A stretch of 64,000 nucleotides of DNA from Apostichopus parvimensis. Its lineage: Eukaryota; Echinodermata; Holothuroidea; Aspidochirotida; Stichopodidae. Positions within the stretch are counted from its first letter, which is position 1; the number at the start of each line of letters is the position of its first letter. The notes under the pieces were generated by a model. The model had not been told where the DNA came from. It saw nothing but the letters and a program-made list of their open reading frames with translations, and searched no databases. Position numbers and translations under genes: made by a program. The DNA is taken from NCBI GenBank assembly GCA_000934455.1, contig KN887881.1, positions 8,997 through 72,996 of the forward strand, in the 5' to 3' direction. This document shows positions 1 through 12,364 of this stretch, piece by piece.

Positions 1-34
1 GCTGGCAAATTGCAAAATTTCAACGGTCATAAAT
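1..34 (+). repeat. 34-bp direct repeat, copy 1 (copy 2 at 1536-1569)
   Basis: Both copies start GCTGGCAAATTGC and end GGTCATAAAT, with all 34 bases identical. The first copy starts at base 1, so the match may extend beyond the window. Copy 2 lies in UXT intron 2. The two could be fragments of one interspersed repeat family or traces of a local duplication. Confidence 0.7.
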
Positions 35-149
35 GGGACACCCCCTCCCCTTAGACCCCTCCCCCATTTCAGTCACCACTTCCAGATCCGTCGGCAAATC
101 AAATTCTCCACACCCCCCCCCCCCCAACAAAAACCCCTTCGCTACGCCC

Positions 150-229
150 CTGGGCTTTGATAAGCCAATGATGGCTTCTTCGCGAGTTCCTGCTTGCAGG
201 AGGATTTAAAATACATACATACATACATT
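150..229 (+). repeat. Possible 3' tail of a retroposon (LINE or SINE)
   Basis: A GC-richer segment with a short hairpin (CCTGCTTGCAGG) runs into an ACAT microsatellite at 213-228. This is the usual appearance of a non-LTR retroposon 3' end. No coding part is present, so the family is not assigned. Confidence 0.3.
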
Positions 230-353
230 TAATTTCTGTATTTACCAATCCTTCGTATTCGTAATGCTTTTGTGCTCCCTCACATGCGGTGCGTATTGAA
301 CGAATATCCTAGTTATGCGAAAAGTTTAGAATAGGTGGTTGAATGATATAGGG

Positions 354-3300
354 ATGTCTAATACCGAAAATATTCCAACAAAAGTTCATCAGTACGAGAA
401 GTTTGTCAATGAGGTCTTGAGAAAGGACTTGGAGTCAGTATTAATGTTATGAGATAATTAGAGATATATCAGTCTTTGACAAAGCTTAACTATTAAATTG
501 ATGTGATTGTGACTGAGCATGCATTAATTACTGCTGACGTAAGGGTTATCATAACCTTGTTGGCTATAGTTACACTGAGCATACTGCCTAGGTCTGGAGA
601 CTGATGCGGATATTACTGTTGGCATAGGCATAGTCACTGGTATCCCACCTAGGCCTGAGAGTAAAATATGTTTAAGTTTAACATCCAATATTTTGTTTCT
701 TGCACTTCTAAATATTGAAATCTATTACTAATAGTAATACGCCTATCTTGTCATACTTTGTGTAGGCCTAGCCTATGTATGAAATGTAGCATGGACACTT
801 CGAATTCCGGACACCTAAGCCTTAAAACACCCCAAAACTATATCTTCTGGTATAAATCACCTGAAAATATACTTGATATGGTGGGAGAAGTGTGTTATAT
901 TACGATACACGGCCAAACTTTCTTTCCTGCAAACTGTTTTCACGTTGTATTCCAAGAAGATTCTTGTGATTGTGGAACTGGTATTTTCGTAAATTCGTAG
1001 GTGTCCGAAATTCGCAATACTGACTATACTGATATGTGTGAAGCATTTTACTGGGTGTTACTTGAAATATTTCAGACTGACAGGCTTTTGGTACATTCAG
1101 GGTATTAAAATAGAATTAGTGTGGCACAGACTTTGGCCAATTCTACATATTCAGTATGGCATATCGTTTCATAATAATTGTTGTTCTCTGTCTACTTTAC
1201 CAGGACCACATTGCAAGCTCGAGACAAAATTTACTCACAGATAGCAGAGTACTTGCAACTAAAGACTGTCATAGAAAAACTGAAGGTACAGTAATTAATT
1301 CTTGTATATGGATCTGCTCAGTGTAGTTCCTTCAATTCTTATTTGTAAACTTTCAGGATAGGTGTTGGAAGACACCAAAGGGTCAAAGAATCTACTTGGG
1401 AACCTAAGGAGTATTTACCATACATTCACATTACTTCATAGGGTCCTTAGTTTCTGGGTATTCCATGTCAAATCACCAGATTTTTGAGAAACTTACTACC
1501 CTCCTTACATGATTAGAGCACCATAAGGCAAATTGGCTGGCAAATTGCAAAATTTCAACGGTCATAAATCAGATAATTTTGCAGTAATACAACTGAAATT
1601 CCATGTTATGCTTATTTCATGGTGTTCCAATCATGTAAGAAAAATGGTAATTTTTGGAGAGGGTCCAGTAACAGCCATATGACCCATATTTGACGGATTA
1701 TCTTTTGGCGTGCACGTTGAAAAGTAGCTTGTCATTTTATGGTCCACACAATCAATATTTTGTCTAGACTTCATAGATCATCCTGTTGTTTTACTCATGT
1801 TTCTTTCTTTCATTTCCACTACTCAACAATTATTGATCAACTTAAACTTTTTCTGTATCTTGTCTCTCTAAGGAAAGTGCAACATCAGAGAGTGGAATCA
1901 AGACTAAGGTGGACCTGGGCTGTAACTTTTATGTACAAGCTAATGTGTAAGTGTTTGTATAATAACATACAGATGTGGAATCTGTATAGGGGGGGGGGGG
2001 GAGGGAGGACCTCAATGTTGTTTTAGACCTTTGCTCATTCTTTGAAAAAGCCTTTGTTATCAAGGATAGTCATCCAGAAAATATTCTTACAAAGAAATTT
2101 AAACCAGCTTTGCAATTAAACATAAGTAAAAGTAACACAAAACTGCAGACATTTAAGTAAGCAGGTACTGATACTTGATATGACCATTTCTTTTGGGTAA
2201 AGAAAATACTAATAAATGGTGGTTACTGAAGATCTTTAAATTCAGGTCTGAGGAACAGGTTGTACAACAGATTATATCTTTTGAGTTTACATTCGGGCAG
2301 GACTATTCACAATAAATTGTGTGCTTACCTCTCTAGGCGGCAAAGTAACTTGTCCTATGTAACAAAGAAGTTGTAGAAGGTACAGTTTTTGAGAAAGACG
2401 TACAATGTGGTTAAGTTAATTTCCATCTCTGGTGACCTCACATGACCTTGACCAACACCAACTGGGACTTTAACTTATAGGGATGCCACGTCGGGCAACA
2501 CATTCTTATTTTTGAGGAACGTTTATAAGTGTCTTTCAGTAGACATCTTTTAGTAATTTGTGGGTTTCTCCTGTGAGGTGGGGTGATGCAGTAGCAGGGC
2601 AATATCTGAGCTAGCATATTTAGTTTACCCTAATAAAATGTTCTTCTCTCTGCCAGACCAGATGCCTCAAAGATATTTGTGAGTGTTGGATTTGGATTCT
2701 TCGTGGAGTTTTCTCATTCGGAAGCTCTAAAGTTCATTGACAAGAAAGTTGATCACCTTACACAGTAAGTAGACATGTAAATACTAAGTTTCTGTTTTCA
2801 AAATTTACTTACGTGACAAATATATAAGTGACATCTAAGTGAATTGGTGGGAGTAACATGTTTATGTTTGTGACATTAACTGTAGATCTGATGAGCTACT
2901 GTAATTGCTAGTATGCCTGAGCCCTGAGATAGGAATGTTAACGTCTTACCTTTTCTATTCTGTTCCTCCATAAATCCTGGTGTGAAAAATTCATCTCAGT
3001 TGCCCAAAGGGTGCAAACCAATCCTACTGGCAATTGTTGTTTTTCCATTGGATCATTATGTGACATTTAAGCTGTATGATCTTGTTTCTCTATAAAATTT
3101 TCTAAATATGTAGTTCTTCATCGTTCAATAATCGTTCCTAAACGAGTTGTATCATCCATTAAAAAGAAGTATTAGGGGCGCAATATAATATTCTGTACAT
3201 AGTATCAATGTGTAGCAATGTAACATTGGACTGATCCTGTGGTCTGTATGATGGCCTATCAAATGGACAGGTCGCAGCCCAGAAAATTACAGTGATCAGG

Positions 3301-6272
3301 ATTGTTGGTGCAATACTTTGACAGGACAAAACTAGTGAAATAAAGTCTTGTTTGGGAATAGATCTACAATATAACAGATGTTGCCTGTGTTCAATTAGAA
3401 AAGCTAATCTGACATATCAGAGGTGTCCTTGTAACGGCTTAATGGAATGTGAACTTGATTCAGTAGAAGCATGCAGACCTATGTAATTTTGCAATAACAA
3501 TACAAGAAGTTAATGCACTGATGTACTGTAGTTGTACTGATAGTGAAACCTCACTAAGTAGTAGTACTTACTTCTAAGCACAGCTAGCATTTATGACCTT
3601 ACAATATGATGACAATGTATATAGCCACTACACATAACAACTATACTGTGAATGTAGCATAGCACTAAGGCATCTGGGTACTCATCATGGGTAATAATAG
3701 CAAGGAAAACAATGTAGAATTCCTTTGTATAGTCTTGCCAATGGAATTCCTGGAATGACACTGAGTGTAGCATGTGCTGAATGGTCTGCTTAACCAAGTC
3801 ACTACAAGTACTGTACATATTAACATACATATTATTCTATACTGTGCGTGTCTATTAATACATGTTGACAATCCTTTCTGTTGGATGGAGGATGCGCAAG
3901 AAGAATTTACAGCAAAGTTTGTATTCAAACATGTTAATTTATTTACCAGCTTTAATTGCAATGAATAAAATCAGAAGCGAATAAATTGAAGTTAATATCA
4001 AGAGGATAAATAGTATCTTACAGAGTTCCCTATCTGTATAAATGTCATAGCACTATAGTATTTTTCAATTATTCAGTGTCATTCTTATGAGATTTTTTCT
4101 ATTAAGTTTTCAATTATTCAGTGACATTTTTAAAAAATTTCTTCAGCATTTTTAAAATAGTTTTTATTTGTTTCTCTTTTCTTGGTGGTAACTGAGTTTT
4201 AGTTTAAATTATGGGAAAGTAATTCTGGGTTCCATATCTTTTCATGATTTGATATCTTAATCCTTCACTGTAATGCTTGAAGCTTGGGTAGGATTTGAAA
4301 AGATTATACTGTCACTTAAAAACATTTTATCAGCAAAGGTGAAATTTCGTACAGTAAGGCTTTACAATATTGTCAGAAAATATGTTTATGATATAGACAC
4401 CACAGCAAGGCATTTGACAATGGTCTTGCGTAGTGATGCATAATTTATGGTAGTAATTTTATGATTCAGATTGCAAAGATTATTGCATTGAAAGCAAATC
4501 CTTAACTTGTGTAACAAACTTAATCTACTCTGCATGTCTGTCTTTTAGCTGGATGTAGTGATATAAATAAGTAAACCTGGAGAGATGTTGTTTATGTTGA
4601 CAATTGATGTATGGTCTACAATATATTGTCATCCTCCAACACTGACAGCCTGCATGTTTAAATAGAAAGAAAACAATACGTAGCAGATTGATTGCCACAC
4701 GTGAGATGTTCTCTTGTCAGTGTCATTAGATCTTCCAAACAAAGGTTTTACCAGCAGCCGCAAAACAGCAATAAAAATAAAGGTTTCTTGAACTCACCAA
4801 GTTGGATTTACATACCATGTATAGCTATGAAGCTGAACCAAGCTTTACCTTTTTAAGTCATTGTACTGTATTTGCAAGTCATGGTGTAACACATTTATAC
4901 AGAAATTCACATGACATAGATTATTTGTCTTTGGCAAGGAGTTAAAATGGCTTCATCTATATATCCCCAAGTTTGTGCATGTCACATTTGGATTATATCA
5001 GTTGCTGTCTTAAGTTTTGTCTTCTTTCTTTTTAGCCCATATTTGTATAAAATTGTGGAGAAATCAAAGCTTGTTGTTCAGACTTTTGTGTGAGAACAAA
5101 TTAACAGAAAGGTTTTACCTTCTTTTCTTTTTTGCAGCAAAACTAACCAACTTACAAAGGAATCAGCAAAGATCAAGGCACACATCAAGTTGGTGTATGA
5201 GGTATGAACATTTTGTTGTTTTATATAGGCTAACTTCTCAAAGACTATGTTGGAGTCAATGTGACTTGTAGCTGGTAGTTTCATAGTAACCATAGTGTCA
5301 AGTAGCAGCAATATGGAGGTGACTGCAGTCACTAACTTTTCAAAGACTATGTTGGAATCTGAAACATGACTCATTGGTTTCATAAGTCATGTTTTCATGT
5401 ATTCCAGAGCTCCCAACTGACCCGAATTTCGCGGGTTGGACCCTCATTCTAACACCCAAACCTGCTGACCCGCACAAGCGTCCGAAAAACTCGCATTGTA
5501 ATTGTCAAGTATACATAAACAAAAATTGCATCAAATTTTGACTTAGCAACCATCATTTCTGTAGCATTTAGCATAATAGAGTATATAAAACCTCCTTTAC
5601 AGCATCATGATTTGAACCTCAAATTAGCCTATATTTAATTTCATTGAGGCGAGCAGCGAACATTTTCATGCCACGGGAAAGAATGAATTATCACCTACTA
5701 TTCAATTTATTGATGTTACACACAAAAAAATGCATATTTCTCAGAACCAAAGGGTGACCAAAGCCTTTGTAAGTGCCACCATTTTACATGTAGGCATCAC
5801 CAGGATTCCAAAAAAAATACCCCTCCCCGAGGACGGCGTTTCGTGGCATGGACCAGCATTTGCCTTCTCAAGAGTTGGGAGCTATGGTATTCTCAGATCA
5901 ATGATGAAGTTTTTTGACCTACCAATATTAATGAAACACACTTACTGAAAATAAATCATTGTTCTTTTAGGTGCATTTTGCTTGCTGGGAAAACTTTTAC
6001 AACCTACAGTAGGTCTACCACAGATTTGTGAAATACTCTTTGAAATAGGGACAAATAAGTTTTCCTCACCTATATATCAATGATTCAGGAAAAACAGAAG
6101 TATTAAGTTTAGAGTTTTAATAGTTGGAGTGATGATATCTAGAGTGAACCAGGGGTACCAATGGTAGTACATCATACATGTCATCTTTTCTGTTTTTGTG
6201 TCTGTACAGGGATTGCGAGAACTGCAGGACTTACAAGGAGAGCTACCAAACGAATACAAAGAAATCTGGTGA
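354..6272 (+). CDS. UXT: UXT, prefoldin-like alpha subunit (six exons)
   Basis: Coding exons are 354-433, 1204-1285, 1873-1946, 2657-2764, 5138-5201 and 6210-6272, totalling 471 nt (156 aa plus stop). Human UXT is 157 aa. All introns are GT-AG and the frame closes at every junction; intron 1 uses the weaker donor GTCAGT. Diagnostic stretches are YEKFVNEVLRKDLE in exon 1, ARDKIYSQIAEYLQLK in exon 2, VDLGCNFYV in exon 3, FGFFVEFSHSEALKFID in exon 4 and GLRELQDLQGELP in exon 6. The protein should be a two-helix coiled-coil prefoldin-alpha fold. The family is known as part of the URI/R2TP-associated prefoldin-like complex and as a transcriptional cofactor. The start has G at -3 and no alternative upstream start was needed. 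The stop lies 10 nt before the MMACHC start in the same exon. Confidence 0.95.
5230..5359 (+). repeat. 28-bp imperfect direct repeat in UXT intron 5
   Basis: Bases 5230-5257 and 5332-5359 share CAAAGACTATGTTGGA and flanking bases, 102 bp apart. This looks like a small local duplication just after exon 5, with no coding content. Confidence 0.6.
5404..5887. mobile_element. Candidate non-autonomous hAT-like element in UXT intron 5
   Basis: The segment begins CCAGAGCTCCCAACT and ends with the near-perfect inverse, whose reverse complement is CCATAGCTCCCAACT. Inside are GC-rich ends and an AT-rich middle with no transposase. GTATTC flanks both sides but in slightly different register, so the target-site duplication and the exact ends remain uncertain. 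The length (about 480 bp) and CA(G/T)-type termini suit a hAT MITE. Confidence 0.5.
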
Positions 6273-6282
6273 AGAGGCAAAC

Positions 6283-7029
6283 ATGGAAAAGTATGATACC
6301 ATTCATCTCAAAGTATGTCAAGCACTAAATCCACTGGGATTTGATTGTCATCCATTTAAGCTTGGTTGGTACAACGATGTTGTCGACCAAGGATTTCGAT
6401 TGCAGTATCATGCAGACACATTGGCATTCTGCATTGTAAGCACTCCAGATATGTACGAAAATGCCTTCTTGCCTTTTGTGGAACAGCTGAAAAACAACCA
6501 AACAAAGATTGTTCGAGATCCCATAGACGAATGCAATCTCTCATGCATGAAGAAGGTTGGGGAACTCTTTCCCGAGGAGGAACTGGAATTTATCCAAGAT
6601 TTTGAACTGCTGCCAAACAGAAGACCAAAATTACTGGTTCAAACTGCAGGGCATGTTTCAGGGGGTGCATACTACTACCGGAGGAAAGACTGTGCCATTG
6701 ACCCATGGGAAAGTTCCAAAAAGATATTTGGAGCCTCCCTACACCCAGATTATGGAGGTTGGTTTGCATTTAGAGGGGCCATCATCTTCAAGGGTGTTCA
6801 TGTACCAGATCTGGTGAGAAAAGAACCAGCAAAGTTGCTAGATACAGATGCTAAAGTACAAGATTTCTTGGAAAAATTCAACTACCACTGGAAGGAAAAC
6901 TCATTCAGAGATGTCATTCCTGTCAAAAAGAGATATTCAGAGGCTTGCAAGATGTATTTTGATACATTCCCAACTTCTGCCAGACTTCCATTGATAGGAC
7001 TTGATCAAGCACAGTATCACAACCCCTGA
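6283..7029 (+). CDS. MMACHC: MMACHC, cobalamin trafficking/decyanating enzyme (intronless)
   Basis: The product is 248 aa and matches the cblC protein along its length. This cytosolic flavin/glutathione-dependent enzyme removes the upper axial ligand of cobalamin and passes the cofactor to MMADHC. Visible family blocks are PLGFDCHPFKLGWYND, PNRRPKLLVQTAGHVSGGAY with the cobalamin-contacting His, HPDYGGWFAFRG with its Arg, and FNYHWKENSFRD. The proline-rich C-terminal tail of mammalian proteins is missing. The chosen ATG has A at -3 and G at +4 and lines up with the human start; an in-frame ATG at 6178 lies in the upstream intron and is not used. The mammalian gene has several coding exons; here the whole frame sits in the UXT terminal exon, 10 nt after the UXT stop and in another frame. 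No separate promoter is evident. Confidence 0.96.
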   Translation: MEKYDTIHLKVCQALNPLGFDCHPFKLGWYNDVVDQGFRLQYHADTLAFCIVSTPDMYENAFLPFVEQLKNNQTKIVRDPIDECNLSCMKKVGELFPEEELEFIQDFELLPNRRPKLLVQTAGHVSGGAYYYRRKDCAIDPWESSKKIFGASLHPDYGGWFAFRGAIIFKGVHVPDLVRKEPAKLLDTDAKVQDFLEKFNYHWKENSFRDVIPVKKRYSEACKMYFDTFPTSARLPLIGLDQAQYHNP

Positions 7030-7742
7030 AGACATTTGTAGGCTGTAAGCATCAAGCAGAAACATATATTATGTGATTCATGAAATAGGCTTTTACAGAT
7101 TCAATTGTACCCAGACATTTTGTACTTATAGGTCAGGTCAAGCTAGACAGCCACAAGTAAGAAGATAGAACTTAAACCATGAATGTAACAGTAAGTGAGG
7201 TTCATGCTAAATTTACCTAGGATTTTATATCACTTTGCAAGTAACATTGGAGTCATAAAGTAGTTTATCATGAACACCTCTTTGAGCAAGCTGGGTTATC
7301 CATTGGGGGTAGAGGGGAGGGAAGGTGGAGCTTCTGTGCCTTGTATATTATGTAATTGAGAATCACATTAGATTTCAATTGTTATACTGCTTATTACTTT
7401 ACACTGTTTGTATTGCAATGAAAAGCAAAGCAAACCTTGAACCAGGTGTGTACAATGTTTTATACTTTTCATTTTTTTATATCTCATTGTTTTTGCGCTT
7501 GAAATGGTCCTATATATATTTTTATGCTGTTAAAGGTAATTGTTATTAGTGTAACAAAAAATTGGTGAATGAACAGTAATATGTACGTATGCAATATTTT
7601 AGTTCCTTTCTTTCAGGGAGGAATTAAGTTTCCTCTGGCAGCATAAACGTAACAGCTGTCAGCCATGGAAGATAGAATATTCATTATCAAGTCATGGGCA
7701 TATACACTTTGGTGCAGGGTATAAATTGAAATACTACACAGA

Positions 7743-7748
7743 AATAAA
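7743..7748 (+). terminator. Likely poly(A) signal for UXT/MMACHC
   Basis: This is the first AATAAA I see after the MMACHC stop, about 0.7 kb downstream. A single signal after MMACHC and none between the two stops fits a shared 3' end. Confidence 0.5.
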
Positions 7749-8155
7749 AAGAGTAATGAAAGCTTCATGATTTGTTTTTCATTTTGGCTGTAAATTAATC
7801 ATTTATATGTGGTGGTACAGTTAGCACATGCACATCTTCCTAGGATTAATGAGGGTTGTAGGAAGGCATTTCACTTTTTGCTGACATCTAGCCAGATATA
7901 TCTTATTTAATTTAGGTCACAATTTTTAATTACTACGAAATAGGAATGACATGAGTCTGACCAGCTGAAATAATGAGTACAAATCCATCAAGGATAATCA
8001 GTATGAACTCTGGGTCACTCTTCTATCTAAAGGAGAAAAAAGGAATGTTATTGAGGGTCTCATTAATATTTATATAAAATGGAATAGAGGGCAAATAACT
8101 TTACAAACATCCATCCCATAACCTACCCACAGGATCATTGGCCAAAATAATATTT

Positions 8156-8472
8156 TAGCTCACACGCAGTAACACCCTACAGTTTCATACACTGTAACAA
8201 ACAACTTCCATTGTTTACCCAACAGTCATACACATGCCCAAAATTGTGCATGCACACAGCAATATGCTGTTCATAGTGAGTAACAAACCAGTTACATAGC
8301 TCACACAACATCCACATACCAAGTATAAAGCTAACAAATCAGCTTTATATATATTACATTAATAATACATTAATATTTATAATAAGCCTATGCTAGTATG
8401 TAAATGTTGTGTGAGTTATGTAATTAGTTTGTTACATGTTATAAACTGTCTATGTTACTACATATGAGCTTA
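8156..8472. repeat. Imperfect foldback (inverted repeat) element
   Basis: Bases 8281-8320 pair with 8395-8434 over 40 nt with a few mismatches; the core on one arm is CTCACACAACAT. Outside this core, 8156-8206 also pairs, less well, with about 8428-8472. The right arm appears shortened relative to the left. The layout suggests an old MITE with long inverted repeats, or a transcribed hairpin. No transposase is present. Confidence 0.55.
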
Positions 8473-11331
8473 GTACTTTATAAGAATATTGTATGAGCTA
8501 TGACAGAAGCACACTCCATTAACTAGAACACTAGTCAAGTGTTAACTCTGGAAGGTACATTAAAATGGGAAATAGCAAAATCTAAATCAAGAGGTCAGGT
8601 ATTACTATAAACATCAAAAACTAACAGAGTATTGCATCTATAAATGATTTGCATAATTATGTAGTATGGAATAAAGGGTACATATCTTTATCATGACTGC
8701 CACAAACCATCATAAAGGATACTTTTATTCAGTTTATAATGAAGAGAAGCCATTTAACATTGAGATGACACCGATGCAAGAAATTAACACATTTGTTCGT
8801 CCCGATGTATTTTCTGAAGATGTTGTAAACATAACCAGCTACTTTAAGGTTATTCATACAATCCAGAAAATTTAACTTTGGTTCCAAAAATTTACAAGTC
8901 ATAAACCTTTTATAAAATTTGTTTTTAAAAAAAAGGAAAATTTCTCTGGCAATGTATGACTGTTGCTGCATCCCGTGATTGCATAGGGACTGAACAACTC
9001 TCAAAATAATTCATACCAAGGAAGAGATTCCAATCAATGGTTACCTTGTTTATAATATGTGTGACTGCTTCAACAAACAGTTTTATCAATCACAATAATC
9101 CAAACAACTAACAATATCATCAATGCTCTTATAATTACAATATTACAATTGATTGTATTCAAACTTTGTCATAGCTTGAAAAATATATAACTGTCAACAC
9201 CTTTAAAAATAAATATTGCGTATTCCATGGTTTGAAGGAATGGCAAACAGATAGCAAGTTTATTTCAGGTATCAGAGGGCAGACATTAATGATCATCGAT
9301 ATTGCTAAGAATTGCTGAAAGTTTTGAAAAGTATTTTCTTGGTGGTTCTGTATCTCCAAACTATTTTCAGATATCAAGTGTTAAATAAGACAATTCCAAA
9401 TCCAATTGAGGGTAGCCATGATTTGACTTTTTAGCATATTTGGGGTCAAAAAACTGAGTATTCAATTTATTTGAAGATTTGACATATATACACATATTTC
9501 AATACCATAGTAACAAGATATACCCTAGCTATGCAAGTGCATACCCATTTGAATAACAATCAGGGATTGTTATACCACAGGAAAAGTTAGTAACATCAAG
9601 GTGATTATGGTAACAGCCCTGTATCTTTATAAATCAAATGCTTTTTACCATAAATATATAGTTCCATAAACACATAGCTCTATTTCAAAGTATTCCTGCG
9701 CACTTCAATATATTCTTCTTAGAGTCTGCCCTAACAGCAATGATCAGCAAGAAAGGTAAAAAATATCTGTCATAAACTTCTTAATAACTTCTTAATACCC
9801 AAAGGAATCAATCGCCTAAGTTGCAGGTGAGTCTACTGAATGCATTGTCATGTCACAGAGTGCTCATAACCAAAACCTACAAATTTGAAATAATGCTAAA
9901 ACGGTAATTTGCATTACATAAAACACCGCCACCTCCAAAATGTTAAGCCAAGAAAAAGTTGTCCTTAATTAGCAGCATTTGGGAAGAACTGCACTGATTG
10001 CAAACAAAACACTAATTACACTGTTACATCATCCACATAAGCTGCAAATATTTTATAATCAAAGTTTTACTTATATAATCTCCTTTCATAACCTCTTGTA
10101 AAATATAATAAGAAGAATAAATTGATAAATAGATTTTGAGTATTATTCAACATGGAAAGTGAAAGAATCAAATTGCTTAAACATAATTACTGTATCTGTA
10201 ACTCAATCATTGACAAAACCAAAAGAAAAGACTAAAAAAAACTGCTTTGGTAGATTCAAAGAAGCTTCTATCTTGATCGTAACCTTAAATAACTTGATTA
10301 AAGTTAATTGCATCTCAGAAACTATGATAGAAATGCACAAAATAAAGGATAAAAAAATATTAATATATAATAATAAGCTAGTTATAAAAAATTCTTCCAT
10401 CAAATTTGCTCTAAACTCTGATACCAATGCCTGTGAAAGTCCTGACATCAGGTAAACGGCAAATAAGTTACAAAACTTAGAATTTCCCATTCTTCAATGA
10501 AATAAAATCTTTTCATTAAAACCCCATCACTTGACCTATATATATTTTTTGCCATTCCTTTTCACTGCAGATTATCTGTGTTAATCTAATTGATTCATTT
10601 CATTGTGTTTGAAGGCTAATTAATGGCATTCAGGTCTTGTTCATCAAGCTCCTTAAAAGGCAAAGATCTTAATACAGGTCATGAAAACAATATTATTTTT
10701 GAATTTGAGAATTCAAAGAAAATTGTTTGCTTGACAAATTGGAAATAAAATGGAAAAGGGAGCATTGATTAAGAAAAGAAAATGCTTGATCCCTTTCAAT
10801 CTTTGAACATCTTGCTATGCTTAAAGCTTAATTTGAGAACATTATTAACTGGGATAAAAGAAAATATATATATATTACACATATACAACCTAATCATATA
10901 CTCTGATGAAACTATATACCTTTTCAAATAAATATTTGAATATTGCTGTATAATGTTAACAGATTCTTAGATATAATTAATGTTCTGTTAATACTTGCAC
11001 TACTCAATGTGGAAGAATTCCTTTGATAAAAACCAAGGAAATTTCAGTGTATTAAATCAATCAATCAAAAAATATATGGAATGTTGAATATTGAAATAAT
11101 TTTCTACACAAATGTCCAAACATGTGGTATTAATTCTACTTGCCAACAATAGGTACCATTGTAAATTGAATCATGAAAAAAAAAATCCTCAAAGGATAGA
11201 AACGAAATAAGAAAAGAAAAGAAGAAAAAAAGTTCCATAAGGATAATAACATGCCACCTAAAACTTCAGATCACAATAACATTGGCTGAACTTTTGATAT
11301 TTTGAAGAAAAAAATATAAACAATGTACAAT

Positions 11332-11337
11332 TTTATT
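11332..11337 (-). terminator. Possible poly(A) signal for NWD1
   Basis: AATAAA on the minus strand about 1 kb after the NWD1 stop. It is the nearest canonical hexamer I found; shorter 3' UTRs with variant signals cannot be excluded. Confidence 0.3.
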
Positions 11338-12364
11338 ACTGAATTAAAATTTTTATGGGAAAGTAATGAAAGGGATAATCCCTTTGGGACAATGAGGAGT
11401 GGGATTTGAATCCTTTGCAGATCAATTTCTGCTTTGAATCAGTCATTGGCATCAAATTCAATCAAGTCTAAGTATGTACGGTTACTTGTCAACATGTCTT
11501 TTGCATTATTGATATGCCGTATATATGAAATTAATTATCTGAACTAACATTTCCATGACAGAATTAATAAATTGGCAGCATTTTTGGTTTGTTCTTGTAG
11601 AAATTTACTGACTAAATTTAATATGAGGACAAAACAGCTGATAAAATATCCTAGTGAAGATTGTTTACATTTCTTTTCTATGCTTTACACAATTCAAAAT
11701 GTGATTGAATATTTCTTAGCTATAAAATTTCAATATATACTTATATATTCAACAAATACACATTTAATTATGACTGATGTATTAGTGCAAAACCAAATTA
11801 GGTTTAAATGTTATTTAAAAAATTACTATTAGAGAGAGAGAGCAATTCAAAAAGTGCTTCAAGATGTCATTTATACCAGATTAATTATTTCCAAGTATAC
11901 CAACTCTGAAAATTAGTGAAAATGTTTAGTTAATGCCATTATAGAGCAATCCATCAGAAACATTGTGCTGAAGAAGATGATCACATTTACATATCATTCA
12001 TTTCTCAACATAACTTTCTTGACAAATTGCAATTTAGCAACTACCTAGTTTGTAACTGTACAACTGTCCAATTGCAATGGATCATTAAAGACTGCTAACC
12101 TGAAAATAACATTAAATATTGATTGATGATATGTACAGTGCTACCAGATTGCAAATACTCCTCCCATGCACATTAAATAATGTATCTCCATGATTGCAGA
12201 AGAGACAAAATCATAAATTGCACACTATTATTAAAAAAAAAAGATTTTTGTTAAAACCAAAAATACTGCTTATGGGTTTTGCATTTGTGAAATCATACAC
12301 ACCTCTTTGTCGTTGAGAAGGATAACTCAAATCATGATCATAATCACATTACATTGCTGACCAA

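Larger units (their letters stand above)
1..353. other. Sequence upstream of UXT with repeat debris
   Basis: No coding region is visible. The stretch holds C-rich tracts, including a 13-base C run at 113-125, and a short ACAT microsatellite. Its first 34 bases recur exactly at 1536-1569. The UXT promoter should lie at the right end, but no TATA box or other specific element stands out. Confidence 0.5.
7030..12364. other. UXT/MMACHC 3' UTR and convergent intergenic region
   Basis: AT-rich DNA between two convergent genes. The first ~0.7 kb is probably MMACHC 3' UTR and the last ~1 kb probably NWD1 3' UTR. The nearest AATAAA for NWD1 on the minus strand is at 11332-11337. Open frames here are short, low-complexity and overlap on both strands, so none is called. 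A foldback at 8156-8472 is listed separately. Confidence 0.6.

Noticed and set aside
758-1244. Short plus-strand frames in UXT intron 1
   Set aside because: No family match, and the UXT model splices over them in frame.
6178-6282. Upstream in-frame ATG giving a 283-aa MMACHC
   Set aside because: The first 35 codons cross the UXT intron 5 acceptor and UXT coding sequence in another frame; family alignment begins at the ATG at 6283.
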